Shown here: positions 10,337-25,538 of the stretch, piece by piece
Numbering within the stretch: position 1 is the first letter of the stretch
Layout of the letters: each line of letters starts with the position of its first letter
Assembly: GCF_000151315.2 (NCBI RefSeq)
Contig: NW_011887298.1
Coordinates: 1,184,530-1,248,529, forward strand
DNA: 64,000 nucleotides
Reading direction: 5' to 3'
Source: Capsaspora owczarzaki ATCC 30864
Lineage: Eukaryota > Opisthokonta > Filasterea
The notes under the pieces: generated by a model
The model's input: the letters and a program-made list of their open reading frames with translations, nothing else
Told to the model about the DNA's origin: nothing
The model's database searches: none
Made by a program: the position numbers and the translations under genes

Positions 10337-11897
10337 GTCGAAGAGAAAAAGGGTTTTTGGGAGATTTAAAACGAAAAAAAAAAAAAAAAAAAATTGGCGA
10401 AAAAACGGGATTCGCAGACCTGAGTCAAACGTGATTTCTGCCAGCGAATGGGTGACGCGCGGAAACGGGGGTGAATTTGGCTGAGGATATCAGGCAGGAG
10501 CAAGATGCGTCGAGAGCGTATGTGAATGGCACTGCGGCAACTAGGGTTGGCGAAGAATGAGCTCTGTGGCGGAGGAGCAGCGAAAGGAGAAAAAAAAAAA
10601 AAAAGAAAAGAAAAAACAGTGCAAGACAGCGAAAGAGAGAGGGAGAAAAAAAAAAAATTCAAGGTGCTAAAAACACGAGGAGCACGTTTGGAGACAAGCG
10701 AGAGGAGAAAGTGCGTGAGCCGTGTGAGTATGAGTGTGTGTGTGAGTGTGCGTGTCACAGGCGCTTCTTCTGTGTTGCGAAGGTGAGAAAGCCCCGAATC
10801 AGAGATGTAAAAAAAAAAAAAAAAAAAAAGGAGTAGCAGCGGTTGAAAAAGAAAAAAAAAAAAGAGTAGAAATGAGCTAAAACCAAAAAAGGAGTTTTCA
10901 AGTCATCAAGTTGTTAAATGAAATGACAGTGCCCAGCGTGGGGTTGTGATTATGCTACGAGAGCACCATGCCAGCAGCAGCAACAAGCAACCGCGTGCGA
11001 AAGACTGCCTCAATCAGAAGGCGCTGGAAATACATCAAAACAAAAGAAAAGTAAAAAAAAAAAAAAAAAAAAAAAGATACAACAACAAGGGTGGGTTTGT
11101 TTGCATCGACATACCAACAACCTGTGAGATCTGACGCCGTTTTGTGAGATGGTGATGCAGTGTCAAGTGCGGGGAAGACTGGGCGTGCGAGGCGAGGGCT
11201 GACGGAAGTTGGGGGGCTTGGAAGGCATCATCACAAAGAGCAAACGGTGTGAAATCACCAAACCCGAGGCGATGACTCATGTCGAAAATTAGCATTCACT
11301 CTCAACAAATAAAAACCGCGCTCGATTTTTATTCTGTTTGTATGTATCGGGACAGAGCAGAGCAATGCAAACCCCCAACGGATGGCAAGAAACTCTCATG
11401 AGGTGGCAGGCACCGGAAACACGGCAGTGCATCGGCAGAGTGGCTTGTCAGCGCTGCTGGACCGCCAGTTGTCAATGCAAAACACAATAAATCCGCACAT
11501 CGTACCGTAACAACAGCAGTAGCAAAACAAAATATAAAGTACCCGAATAAACAAACAACAAATGACGGCTGTGCTGTGACGATGCGCATCGCAAACAACA
11601 TACGTCACACGTACATAAAGAGGCTGATCATTTTTCGCCGACAATCGCGTTGCGAATGCGAAAAGTAGCTCTGTTTGGTCAATAAAAAGCGTCCCATCGC
11701 GGTATGGGAGCTGTGCGTTCCTGAGGGAGTAAACAACAAGGATTGCAGTGTGTTATCTCGTTTGCATCACCCATCGGCATGACACAGTCGTTGCCTCAAG
11801 CGACCGGAATGAATTCGGGGACAACGCCGATTTGTACCGCCTACTCTGAAACGGATGTTTGTTCATTGACTACAGTACAAAAGGTTGACAAGCTACA
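10337..11897. other. 1.56-kb homopolymer-rich spacer
   Basis: No convincing gene lies between the start of the 8765-10336 gene and the stop of PPP1R11, both on the minus strand. The spacer has many A runs (for example near 10377-10393, 10591-10604, 10810-10829, 10852-10863 and 11053-11073), which are T runs on the transcribed strand. It should hold the promoter and leader of the first gene and the 3' UTR of the second. The open frames present are short and lack family motifs. Confidence 0.5.
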
Positions 11898-11921
11898 CTA
11901 CTCATGAGCTGATGATGATGC

Positions 11922-11959
<38 letters not shown>

Positions 11960-12798
11960 CACCATCGGGGGCGGCACCATGGCCATGCGCACAGTCGTCC
12001 GAATGCTTGTGCTCATGACCCTCGCCGCCGTCGTCACTGCTGTCACTGGAATGCCTGTGTTTGTGCTTGTGTCCGTGACGGTGATGATGATGATGATGCC
12101 GATGTGGTGGCCTGTCGTAGCTGTTCATGTTGTGAAACGGGCAATCCTCGTCGCCGTCGCTCTCGCTCGTGTCATCGGACGACTCGTCGAACGCATGCGG
12201 CTTGCGATAGATACAGCAAACTGCAACAAAAACAAATCCCCCGCACGTTCAAGACAAGACACACACCAAACGTGAGCGCATGTCTGTGCTGTTTGACTTG
12301 GTGGAACGAAATGGTACGTTTGCTGACAGTGCCGGGTTGGTCAAAAACGGCCACACGTTCTCCACCCGCCAACTCAAGCACCACCACCAGCCCGTTGCGC
12401 CCTGCTGTTGTTCACTCGGAGAGCATCGTCACAACCGAGTCTCTGTGTGTATGTGTGTGTTGCTTACTCTTTGACTTTTTCTTATTCATGTGCTCGTTGT
12501 CCACAACCTTGTCGTTCCACTGCACGCGACGTCCCTCCGCGGTCGCTGGCTGCCGCAGCCTCAATGTCAAGACCTGCTTCATCATCATCATCAATCATGT
12601 GCAACACCAGAGACGTCGAATCAAATACGTTGTGAGACCCTTCGCTCACTCGCGTGCTTTTCGCATTCACAACGCACAAGCCAGTCTACGCACAGAAGGC
12701 GCTTGCTCTTGCTCTGCAGCTTCGATGGTTTGTGTCTGTGTCGTCGTCGTCGTCGTCGTTGGTTGCGACGCGGCCTGAGCACTTTGCGCAGTCTGCAT
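11898..12798 (-). CDS. PPP1R11: Protein phosphatase 1 inhibitor-3 (PPP1R11 / YPI1)
   Basis: Inhibitor-3 binds and restrains the catalytic subunit of protein phosphatase 1, mainly in the nucleus. Three exons (12694-12798, 12468-12573, 11898-12220) join in phase to give 177 residues. Exon 1 is Gln/Thr-rich. Exon 2 holds the family core: VLTLRLRQ, then RRVQWNDKVVDNEHMNKKKSK, compared with human KKVEW...DTVDNEHM. RVQW corresponds to the RVxF-type PP1-docking site. Exon 3 starts CCIYRKPHAFDESSDD, matching human CCCIYEKPRAF. A tail with long His/Lys/Arg runs follows (HHHHHHRHGHKHKHRH), then a Ser tract written by a (GAT)n repeat at 11910-11959. The His-rich tail exceeds the short HTHC region of the human protein. 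It shares a divergent promoter with GNL2. Confidence 0.92.
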
Positions 12799-12920
12799 TC
12801 GGCGTGTGATTGTTGGAACAAAAACGATGACTGGGCTTAGAAGTCTGAGAAAGGGTCGTCTTAGACAACAGTGCGATCATTCACTCAAAACTCTTACTGC
12901 ATCCTGACCATGCTGGATAC

Positions 12921-12949
12921 TTGTACTGTTCATTGAATGAACAGTACAA
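12921..12949. repeat. Perfect 29-bp palindrome in divergent promoter
   Basis: The arms TTGTACTGTTCATT and AATGAACAGTACAA are exact reverse complements around a single central G. It lies midway in the PPP1R11/GNL2 intergenic space, so a dimeric regulator could bind it. A related broken copy (TGTTCATTGA ... ACAGTACAA) lies just past the PPP1R11 stop at about 11858-11881. Confidence 0.8.
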
Positions 12950-13099
12950 CTCTCTTTCTCGCTCTCTCTGCGCAATCCGCTCCCACTTCCAGACCGACGT
13001 ACCCACACCCCCCCCGCCATTGGAAATCCTGCTGTGATTGTCACCCGCATTCACATAGTCAAGTTCTCCGAAATTTGCGACATGGGATTTTGCTCTCAG

Positions 13100-13127
13100 T
13101 TCTCAGTTCTCAGTTCTCAGTTCTCAG
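13100..13127 (+). repeat. Tandem heptamer TTCTCAG, four exact copies
   Basis: Four head-to-tail TTCTCAG units are preceded by one diverged unit at 13093-13099. They lie 120-150 bp upstream of the GNL2 ATG, in promoter or 5' leader. Simple replication slippage would explain them. Confidence 0.8.
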
Positions 13128-13246
13128 TCTTTTTTTCTTTCTTTCCTTCGTTTCTGAGCTCTTCTTTCCCTTACTTTCCCCCTTTTTTTTTGTCCTCTTC
13201 CTTTCACTCTTTTTCATCTCCAAACCAACCCAATCAAAAAGCAGCC

Positions 13247-16200
13247 ATGGCGCGACCGGCAATGTCCAAGTCGACGTCGAGCACCAACGCAGACCGCACG
13301 AGCACGACCAAGGACGCCAACCAGCGCACCAAGGCGACGATCGACCGCCTCAATCTCTACCGCACCGGCGGCAAGTCCAAGCGCGATGCCAGTGGCAAGA
13401 TTGTCAAGGCTGCCCCGTACCAGGGCTGGGTCGCCTCGGGCACGGTCGCGCGCATCCAAGCCGACCGCCGCTGGTTTGGCAACACGCGCGTCATTGGACA
13501 AGACCAGCTCCAAGTCAGTTTTTGTTTCTTTGCAGACCATCCATCCCATCCACCTCGATCTGAGTTTGATTACCGCCGTGCCTCTCTGTGCTTGATGCGC
13601 TGTTGTGGAGCGAGCGGTTTGGGAGTTGGGGAACGAACGGAGGGATGAGCTCTCATTGTCCATGTGGACCTCCTCTCGCTCACTCACTCGCTCACTCACT
13701 CACTCACTCACTCACCCCCGCTTCACGGTCACATCACGCATCGCTGGTCGTTGACGCGATGTTGCATTGGCTGTTGGCTTTTGCTGGCGAGAGTCAAGAG
13801 TCGAGAATGGGAGAAGGGAAAGAGGCGAATACAGCAAACTCAATCCATTGTGTAGCCATGTGGACTTACTGCTGCTACTGCCAGTTCCATGACTCTGCCA
13901 TTGAGATGAGATTGAAGATTCAGAAGCTCACACTTTCATACATGACACTCATCTCGCTATTTCTTTTCTTTTGTTTGCTTCCAAAACTTTGCACTTTGAC
14001 AGCAATTCCGTGAGGCAGTGGTCGAGAACAAGAAAAACCCGTTCGCAATGATCATGCGCGAGAACAAGCTGCCAATGTCGCTGCTGCAAGACACACCCGC
14101 AGCAGGCGCCAACACGCGCGTGCACGTCCTGGACACGGAGCCGTTCGCCAACGTGTTTGGCCCGACTGCACAGCGCAAGAAGCCCAGCGTCGGCGCGGAT
14201 TTGAGCGACTACCTCAACCGCGTCTCGTCGGCCGGCGGCGCGTACAAGGAGGAGAAGGACTTGAACATTATCGACGAGGGCGACGGCTTTAAGAACGCCG
14301 TGATGGACCGCATCTTCTCCAAGGGCCAGTCTCGCCGTATCTGGAACGAGCTGTACAAGGTCATTGACAGTTCCGACGTGGTCGTGCAAGTCTTGGATGC
14401 CCGCGATCCCCTCGGCACGCGCTCGTCCTACATTGAAGAGTACATGCGCAAGGAAAAGCCGCACAAGCAGCTGATTCTCTTGCTCAACAAGTGCGATCTC
14501 GTGCCCACCTGGGTCACTGCCCGCTGGGTCAAGCACCTCTCCCGCCAAGTGCCGACGCTTGCCTTCCACGCCAGCATTGCCAACCCGTTCGGCAAGGGCG
14601 CCTTCATTTCGCTCTTGCGCCAATTCGGCAAGCTGCATGCGGACAAGAAGCAAATCTCGGTCGGTTTCATTGGCTACCCGAACGTCGGAAAGAGCTCCGT
14701 CATCAACACACTCAAGGCCAAGAAGGTGTGCAAGGTCGCACCCATCCCCGGTGAAACCAAGGTCTGGCAGTACATTACCCTCATGCGCCGCATCTTTTTG
14801 GTCGACTGCCCCGGTGTCGTCTACCACTCGACCGACACCGAGTCGGACATTGTGCTGAAGGGCGTCGTCCGCATCGAAAACCTCAAGGACGCCGCAGACC
14901 ACATTCCCGAGATGCTCTCGCGCATCAAACGTGAGTACGTCTGCCGCACCTACATGATTGACGACTGGGGCGACCACCTCGACTTTCTCGAGCAGCTCGC
15001 TCAAAAGTACGGCAAGCTGCTCAAGGGCGGCGAGCCCGATATTGAGACGGTTGCCAAGATGGTGCTGAACGATTGGCTGCGCGGCAAGCTCCCCTTCTTT
15101 GTGCCACCACCGAGCAAGGCGGACATGGCTGCTGGCAAGACCAACTCTGCCTCCGCCGCCGCCGCCACCACTGCTGCCGCTGGTGCAATCACCGCCACTG
15201 CTGCTGCTGGTGCAACGGATGGCGCTGCCAGCTTTGGATCTGCCGACGTCAACAGCCGCATCGAGGCGCTCATCGCCCAGTCCCGCTTCAAGCCCGTCAC
15301 CCGCCCCGTGGTCGGCCAGGACGACGACGAGGTGCAGCCCACTCCCGCCAACGCCCCGCTCGACGAGGACGACCACACTGCCGAAGATGCGGAGGGTGCT
15401 GATGAAAAGGCCCTGCTGCGCGTTGCTCTCTCGGCCATTGGTGTCGACGCCAGCGCTGCCGACGAAGAGGTCAGCGACGACGACGGCGAGGACGCTGAGG
15501 ACTTTGACCCCTCGGTGCGTGCCGTGGACTCTGACCCCACCATGCTGATTGATGAAGACGACGACGAGGAGGAACCGGAAGACCAGGACGACCAGTTCGA
15601 GGATGTTGACGAAGACTCGGACGTCGAGGAAGAGGAAGGCGCGTCGTCTCTCCGCGAGCGACAACGGTCCCGCAAGATCAAGGCCAAGCAGGCCAAGTTG
15701 CCGCGCGCTGCTCCCGCCACTACATCTGCCGCTGTTCGCGCCCGCAAAGAGAAGGTGGCCGCCAAGTCTGCCAGCGCCAGCAAGGCTCGCGTGGACGCTG
15801 CTGCTGCCGATGCCGAGTCTGGCGATCTCTTTGACCAACTTGTCCAGACTGTCAGTGGTGGCAAGACTGCCGCTGCCAACGACCGATTCGCCGGCCGCAA
15901 GCATGCACGTGCTGCCGACGACGACGACGAGGACAATGCCGCCGTGCCGGTCGCTCAAGAGTTGCGCAAGAAGATGCGCACCGAGCAAGGCTTTATTGTC
16001 ACCGAGGAGGCTCCTGCCAAGAAGTCTGCCGCAGCCAAGAGCTTCACTGCCTCGCCTGCCGCTGCCGCCAAGAAGGCAATCGTTGCTGCATCACCAAAGG
16101 CGGCGGCCGTGTTCAAGGCTGCCTCGCCCAAGGCCGGGTTGGTCAAGCCTGTCCCCGTCAAGAAGGCTGCTGCCGTGCGCGTCGAGGAGGATGACGACGA

Positions 16201-16492
16201 GGATGTCAAGGTCGCCAAGGTGAGTGTTGGGACTGCGTTTGTGTGTTTGTTTTTGTTTGTTTGTTTGGTGGGTGTTTGTTTTGCTTGGGTGTTGCATGTG
16301 AATCATCATCACTGACTGTCGATTTTCTTTTTGGCGAAACAGGAACCTCGCATGACTACCAACAAGGCGCGCGCTGGTGTGCACTACTACGAAAATGCTA
16401 ACGTCAAGAACAAGAACAAAAACCGTAAGATTCCAAAGCAACCGCACGGACCATCAAGCGGCCGCAAGCCGGCAGGTGCACCGCGAAAGTAA
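13247..16492 (+). CDS. GNL2: Nucleolar GTP-binding protein 2 (GNL2/NOG2), 60S ribosome assembly GTPase
   Basis: GNL2/Nog2 is a circularly permuted GTPase that checks pre-60S particles in the nucleolus before export. Three exons (13247-13513, 14003-16219, 16343-16492) give 877 residues. The N-terminal NGP1 region includes [15 protein letters not shown] and [15 protein letters not shown]. The permuted G motifs appear in the order NKCDLVPTW (G4, about residue 250), GYPNVGKSS (G1, about 312), a PIPGETK switch region, and DCPG (G3, about 357). [14 protein letters not shown] and [13 protein letters not shown] then match the family. After residue 380 the protein is acidic and Ala/Lys-rich, as in other Nog2 proteins, and ends in a basic Lys/Asn/Pro tail. 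Intron 1 is 489 bp and contains an (ACTC)n repeat. Confidence 0.97.
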
Positions 16493-16658
16493 AACACAAT
16501 CTTCTTCTGCTTAACATGGGTTTTTTGTGTTTGAGGGTTTGATGATATTGCGCTTTGTTTGAAATTCTTTGTATTTGTACAATAATAGCCCCAAAACAAC
16601 GATGATCGTTGCTTTGATTTTTTGACGGATTTCGTTTTTTTTTCGCCGAAATGCCCGC

Positions 16659-17399
16659 TCACTTGGAGGCTGACTCTAACATGTCTAGCGTCTTTCGGAT
16701 TGCTTTTCTGAGTGACGGGGACGAAAGAGTGGAAAGCAAAACCAGCCTCCAGTTGTCAGAATGCAAGAATCGACGACTCAAACTCGAAACAACAAGACAC
16801 ACTCTGTGCCAATCTCACATTTGCTGGATCATCATTTCAATTGGCTTCATTCGACTGTCGAGCGCCTCTGCTTGTGCCATGATGGAGTACATGTTCCGAA
16901 TGGACTCGTCGACAGCAACGCCCATATTGTCAATGGATAATCGGTAGACTGACATTGCATCGCGCGTAATGCGACTCGCCTGTACATGGTGTTTCCAATG
17001 ACAGTTCAATGTGGTGAGGTTTGAGCCTCTGTTGGCATCACGATCAGGATAGCCGAGTATCCGAGCGCTTACATCCTGAACGGACGAAGTGAGCGACGAG
17101 ACGAGCCCGTCGACGCCCTGCGCCAGCTGCGCGGCGTCCAATTCGAGCTTGTGCAGCAGTGCAGCAGTCTCGCTTGCCGTTGCACTCGCGGCGGTCGCAG
17201 CGGCGCTCAGCTGGGCCGTGTCAAGCAGCTGGCTCTGTCCCGACGCTGCTGCTGGGCTGATGGCAGGTGATGCGCGCGACGCCTTCAGTCCGCGCTCTGT
17301 CTGTAGATCCATGTCATCGTCGTGGCCATCTCGGTAGACGAGCTCCTTGGCGAGCGATCGGGCGGGTGAGCCCGGCAACGATCTCCGCTCGCTGGCCAT
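16659..17399 (-). CDS. BORCS6: BORC complex subunit 6-like (BORCS6/lyspersin)
   Basis: BORCS6 belongs to BORC, a lysosome-surface complex that recruits Arl8 and kinesin to move lysosomes outward. Three exons (17073-17399, 16819-16979, 16659-16707) give 178 residues. The first half is Ser/Ala-rich. From there a helical block runs LLHKLELDAAQLAQGVDGL, SLTSSVQDASRITRDAMSVY, MGVAVDESIRNMYSIMAQAE, and ends IKAIRKTLDMLESASK. Human BORCS6 has AVDMSIKGMYTLLARCEELE and ends DIRRTLEVLEALCK, so the match reaches the last residue. Intron 1 (16980-17072, 93 bp) keeps the frame open if unspliced. I treat it as an intron because of its clean GTAAGC donor, its TACAG acceptor and the family fit. The last exon is 49 bp. 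Confidence 0.8.
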
Positions 17400-17661
17400 T
17401 TTGTGACTGGACTGATCTGAGAAGTACGAAACTGAGACAAAAACGAGACTGATGCAACAATTGATTTCGATACAATAGAACATTGGACTGTATTCGAAAT
17501 TGAACTCGCGTGGCCTCAGTGGAGCTGTCAATGCCAAGCTACAGGAGAGTACAGCACAACTTGTTCCACCATCTTGAACAGCCAGGACCAGTACCACTCC
17601 TTCTTATTCTGCTCCCTCGTTGGTTTTATTTTTCTTCTTCGTCCATCCTCTGCACACTCGA

Positions 17662-19780
<2,119 letters not shown>

Positions 19781-20115
19781 GTGTGGGGGAAGGGTAGTTG
19801 ATTGGTGTGTTTATGGTTGTTTGGTGTTCTCCGTTGTTGTTGTTGCTGTTGTTGTTGATGTTGGTGTTTGGTCGTTGGATGCGATTTTGTTGCTGTTTTT
19901 GAAATTGGAAAATCTGCGACAATCTCTCGTTTGTCTCGTCCCTTCCGCGTCTGATTGCATTTCAGTTGCAGACTTGTATTCGAACTTTTGTTTTCACCTT
20001 CCAATCTGAGATTCTTTTGCATCTCTTCTTTCCATTGAAGATTTGCTCCAGTCTTTGTGTTTGGTTTTGGTTTTGTGTTGGTTTTTTTTTTTTTTTTTGA
20101 GTTTCTTTCAAAATC
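19781..20115. other. Asparaginase 3' flank and FHIP promoter
   Basis: 335 bp between tandem genes. It is T-rich on the plus strand with GTT repeats and ends in a T run before the FHIP ATG. No gene seen. Confidence 0.5.
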
Positions 20116-20626
20116 ATGGACAACGTCAAGTCGTTCTTCAACAAGCTAAAGGCGTCTGCGACCAACACGCCTGTGAAGGGCGGCGGCGGCGGCGGCGGTG
20201 GCGGGATGATGGGTGGGAGCAGTCCAGCCAGCTCGCCTGGCCGCGGTGCACTGTCGCCGTCCTCTGCCCAGCTACGCACCGGCGGCGGTGGATCTGCCCT
20301 GCTGTCGCCGTCGTCGAGCCACGGCCAGCGCCCCGAGTGGTGGATGGACAGCAAGCAGATTGTGCAGCAGGGCGTGCACGACAGCAGCCGCCGCGTCCAA
20401 CTGCTCACCGGCCACTGGGAGTCGCTCGAGAGCTGCATCAAGGCGCATGTTGGCACAGACCGCGTCCACGACTTGGATCGCTTGCCCATCCGAAACAACC
20501 TCGTCTCCATCGTCAACATTCTCACTGAAGAGGACAGGTCAGTTCACAAGAGAGTGAAAGGGGGAAAGAGAGAGAGAGAGAGAATGAGAACGAGAATGAG
20601 AATGAGAGAGATTTGAATCAAAGAAC

Positions 20627-20658
<32 letters not shown>

Positions 20659-23655
20659 GGGGCTCAAAAAGCTTTGGGATTAAGCGCTCAAAACCAAAAA
20701 CTCTTAGATTGAAGAAGACAATGTCAACCGCTTGCTGGGGGGGGGGGGAACATTTGTTGGCTTTCAGAGTGTCAACTGAAGCAAGATCGTGCTGGATTTC
20801 GTTCTCTTTTTTTTTTTTTTTTTTTTTTTTTGTTGCTCAAATGCTAATCGTCTGAGAAATCCCTTTTCTCAGCAAAGCAGAACCAAAATTTCCTCTTTTT
20901 TCGATGTTTGCTTCAATCTTGAGAAAAAACAACAAAAATGAGCCATGTATTCACCTCTTTGTTTGTTTGTTTGTTTCTGTTTCTGTTTTGTTTCTGTCTT
21001 CGCTACCACAGAGAACTGCGAGACCCGCCATACGTCTGCTTTGAATTATTCATCGAACAACGCATGTTTGAAATCATCAGCCCAGACCACGTCTGCAAGT
21101 GCTTTAAACAGCTGCGCGGCGAGCTGGCAAAGGCCATCTCGATGCTGCTGCAAATCCTGCAGAACAACTCGCTCTTGCAGCACGAGACAACCACCGATGC
21201 AATCAACATTCTGCTGGCAGACAGCCAGGCCAACAAGGACTGCATATCGCCCAGCAGTTTGCTCGATCTGCTGCACTCGCTCACGTCGAGCATTGGCAAG
21301 CACCCTGCCTACCTCGCGCATTTCCTCAAGGACAGTCCGTCGCGCTCGCAGGGGCAGTCCAACAGCGTCAGCCAGAGCAACAGCTTTGGCAATTTGACAA
21401 ACCTCTCGCCGTATGCCGTCGGTGGCAGCAGCGGCGAGACTCCCTTCTCGGGACGACCAAGCTATGAGCAGCTGGAGGACGGGTTTGGCGCTGTGATTTC
21501 AGCCCCTTCCTCGCCCTCGCCACCGCCAATACACACCCCCAGCAAGCGCAATCGTGACCCCTTTGCGACACGCGAGTGCACCATTCTGGCGCTGCTCACC
21601 ACCAACATCCACGAGATGCAATCCATGATTGGCGACAAGGCCCGCGCCGCAATGTTGCCCTTGCTGCAAGTGTCGCATTCTCAACCCGCACTGTCTCGCG
21701 CCATTGTCGATAGCTTTTGTCCTTTTCTGGCGGCGGGGTTGAGTGCCTACTATTCTCCCCTCCCGACAGAGCTGCCCGTCCCGCTGACCGACTGGATTGC
21801 CCTGACACAAAGCCGAAGTCTGAGCACCTCTGCCGTCTCTTCTGCCCAACTGCAAAAGTACCAGCAGCAATTGCAGCTTCAGCTCCAAAACCAACAACCA
21901 GGACGGCAAGTCTCCAGGTCGGTCCTCAGCATGCAAGACCTCGACAACCTGGTGCACTCGCTTGACTTTTGCAACCAGGTCGCCTCGCGCGCAACCGCCG
22001 ACGTGGCCCGAGCGCTGGCGCAAGCCATGTGCGACATTTTCTTCAACTGCGTCCTGGGTCCCGCGCTCTACCACACGACCAAGGAGGAGCGCGTGGCGTC
22101 GTTCACCTATTTTGAGCAGTGCGTGGCCGAAGTGAGCGATCCTCGGCTCTTGCGCGTATTTATCGAGTTTGTACTTGGGTTTGAGCAAGAAGACAAGCCG
22201 TTGCGATCCAACCTGTTCCGCTTCCTGTCTCGCGACGCCTGCGAGGAGGAAATGATTGCCGGTCTTCGGCTCGTCCACACCATGCTCCTCACATTCCGCG
22301 CCGATGCCTTTGGCGGCCTGCTTTTGCAGGACGTCGTCAACAGCGAGGTGGGCGCCCAGCTGCGCTCGTACGAGGCCAAGCAGGCTACCCTTGCACAGCA
22401 GCAACGCGTCGAGCAGCAGACGCTCCTGCATTTGGATTCGCTCAGCTCAAACGACCACGGACGCTCCACAGACGACCAACAGCGACAGCTCATCAAGGAG
22501 GCAGAGCACCACATGGCTCGCGCGCAGCTCAATCAATGGCGCGACTCGATGGAAGAGTTTGGTCGCAGCGCCGCGGCCTTCCTGATGCTGCATCCCTACG
22601 CCTTGGACGACGTCTCGCCCGACCACAGTGGCTACGAGTCGTACGTCGAGCAGGCGCGCCTTCTCATGGAGCGCGCCCTCGCCAGCTTCCCGACCAGCAT
22701 TGCTTGGTCGTCGGATGTGTACCTCGCGCCCCTGTCGACCATTTCTGGGCCACTGCCGCGCGTCGAGCAGGTTCTTGGAGAGGGTGCCAGTCTGCTGATG
22801 GGCTCAACACCTGCGGCAGCGTCCACAAACGCGCGCGAGCCCATCTCGTACCGCGCGGTGAATGTCTGCGGCGGAACGGCCGTGAGTCGACCTCGAGAAC
22901 GCAGTGCGGAGCCATTTTACCCGCCTCCAAGTTCTGTTGCGGCTCGGTCAAAGCCCGGTCAACTGCAGCAAAATGAACCGCCAATCCCGCAACAGGCCGA
23001 TCTGTCGACGCTCGCGTTCATGGGCGTCCCGCGACACGCCGGTGCTGGACCGCTGCTCAATTCTCTGTTTGATTTGCTCGAAAACATGACGACGCAAAGC
23101 TACTCTGTCAACTTGCTGTTGACGGCTGTTCTCTCGCAGCTCGCTGTCGCGCCAGTCCCATGGCTTCGGCAGTACATGATCAACACTGAGCTTCCGCTCG
23201 CGCCTGGGACGCGGTCGCTCTTCCGCTCGCTGACGATTGCTGCCGGAAGCATTCGCAAAGGCGCCGCCGAACTCGAGCAGTTTGCCGAGCGTCTGTCCTC
23301 GGCCAAGGCCCACCTTGCCGCGACCTCAATGTCTCCGCCCAAGCCCAATGTGCCGAGCGTGGCGACCGTCACTCCCAAAAACTCGCCAATGAAGCCCTCC
23401 TCGGTTGCTTCGCCTGCGGCGGCAGCGGCGGCGGCGGCCACATCCCATGTGCGACACACCCCGAGTGGCAAGCTGGTGCCTTCGCTCTCGCAGCTCACGC
23501 TCGAGCAGCGGCAGCAGTTCACCTCGATTGCCCTTGCCTTTACGTGCGAGTCGACCGAAGTGCGGACCTTCCTCCTCGCCGTGATTGTTTTTGAAGAGTT
23601 TGTCAAGGAACTCAGCGCGATCGCGCAAGAGCTGTGTCTCGACACAATGTTTTAA
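20116..23655 (+). CDS. FHIP/FAM160 family protein (FTS-Hook interacting protein)
   Basis: FHIP proteins link the FTS-Hook complex, and through it dynein, to early endosomes. Two exons (20116-20537, 21012-23655) give 1,021 residues. The N-terminus is MDNVKSFFNKLKAS plus a Gly/Ser linker. A helical region follows with VQLLTGHWESLESCI, NLVSIVNILTEEDRELRDPP, CFELFIEQRMFEII and LQILQNNSLLQHE. The C-terminal block is diagnostic: GPLLNSLFDLLENM, SVNLLLTAVLSQLA, LRQYMINTELPLAPGTRSLF, and finally AVIVFEEFVKELSAIAQE. Human FAM160 proteins have VNFLLTGLVAQLA and AVIFPEFLKELAAISQ at the same places. Residues in the 300-600 range contain Ser/Gln-rich loops. The intron carries A, G and T homopolymers. I cannot assign it to the FHIP1 or FHIP2 branch. 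Confidence 0.85.
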
Positions 23656-23912
23656 CTCCAGAGAGGGGGGGGGAGGCGGGTGGTGGTTGTAGGGTTGGAA
23701 TAGTTGGATGCAAGAAGCACACACCATATCCATTTTTTTTTCCGAATGAATTGAAGTTCTTTAAAGTGCTGTGCCGTCCATCTTTACGATCATTACTGTA
23801 CTTTTTTTTTTGTTTCTTCCTTTTGCTCGTCTATCTGAGCTCCGTAGTTTGGACCATCTTGAGAGCATGGTCACTCTTTCGGTTCCACATTCAAAACACT
23901 ACCTCTTTCACA

Positions 23913-25245
<1,333 letters not shown>

Positions 25246-25538
25246 AGCTGAAGAATGTCCTGGTTGTTTGTGTGTGCGTGTGAGTGTTTTGAATCAAATA
25301 GATGGTTTTTGTGTGGACTCTTGTTATTTCCACGGTCGCGTATTGGATGATTGCCAGCCAGTGTTCTACGGCGACGAGCTGCACCTTGTTTCGGTCGATG
25401 GCTCCATTACGCTCGGCGCCGGGAACAGGCTGGAATCTGTCGATCAAGGGTCGAATACCACCTTGCCGCCAATGCGCTTGAAGATCTACGGACGGAACTC
25501 GACCTTTTGGCACGCCTGTGCGGCGCTCAGAACGTGTC

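Larger units (their letters stand above)
12799..13246. promoter_or_regulatory. Divergent promoter between PPP1R11 and GNL2
   Basis: These 448 bp lie between two divergent start codons. They hold a perfect 29-bp palindrome (12921-12949) and a tandem TTCTCAG array (13100-13127). A long pyrimidine tract runs up to the GNL2 ATG and is probably 5' leader. Confidence 0.55.

Noticed and set aside
10377-11075. A runs as tails of SINE or processed-pseudogene insertions
   Set aside because: The runs point the same way but no bodies, repeats of each other or target-site duplications are visible. They fit general homopolymer richness.
13949-15988. 679-residue open frame on the minus strand
   Set aside because: It is the mirror of GNL2 exon 2. 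Val/Leu-rich shadow sequence with no family motif.
21499-22431. 310-residue open frame on the minus strand
   Set aside because: Shadow of the FHIP coding exon.
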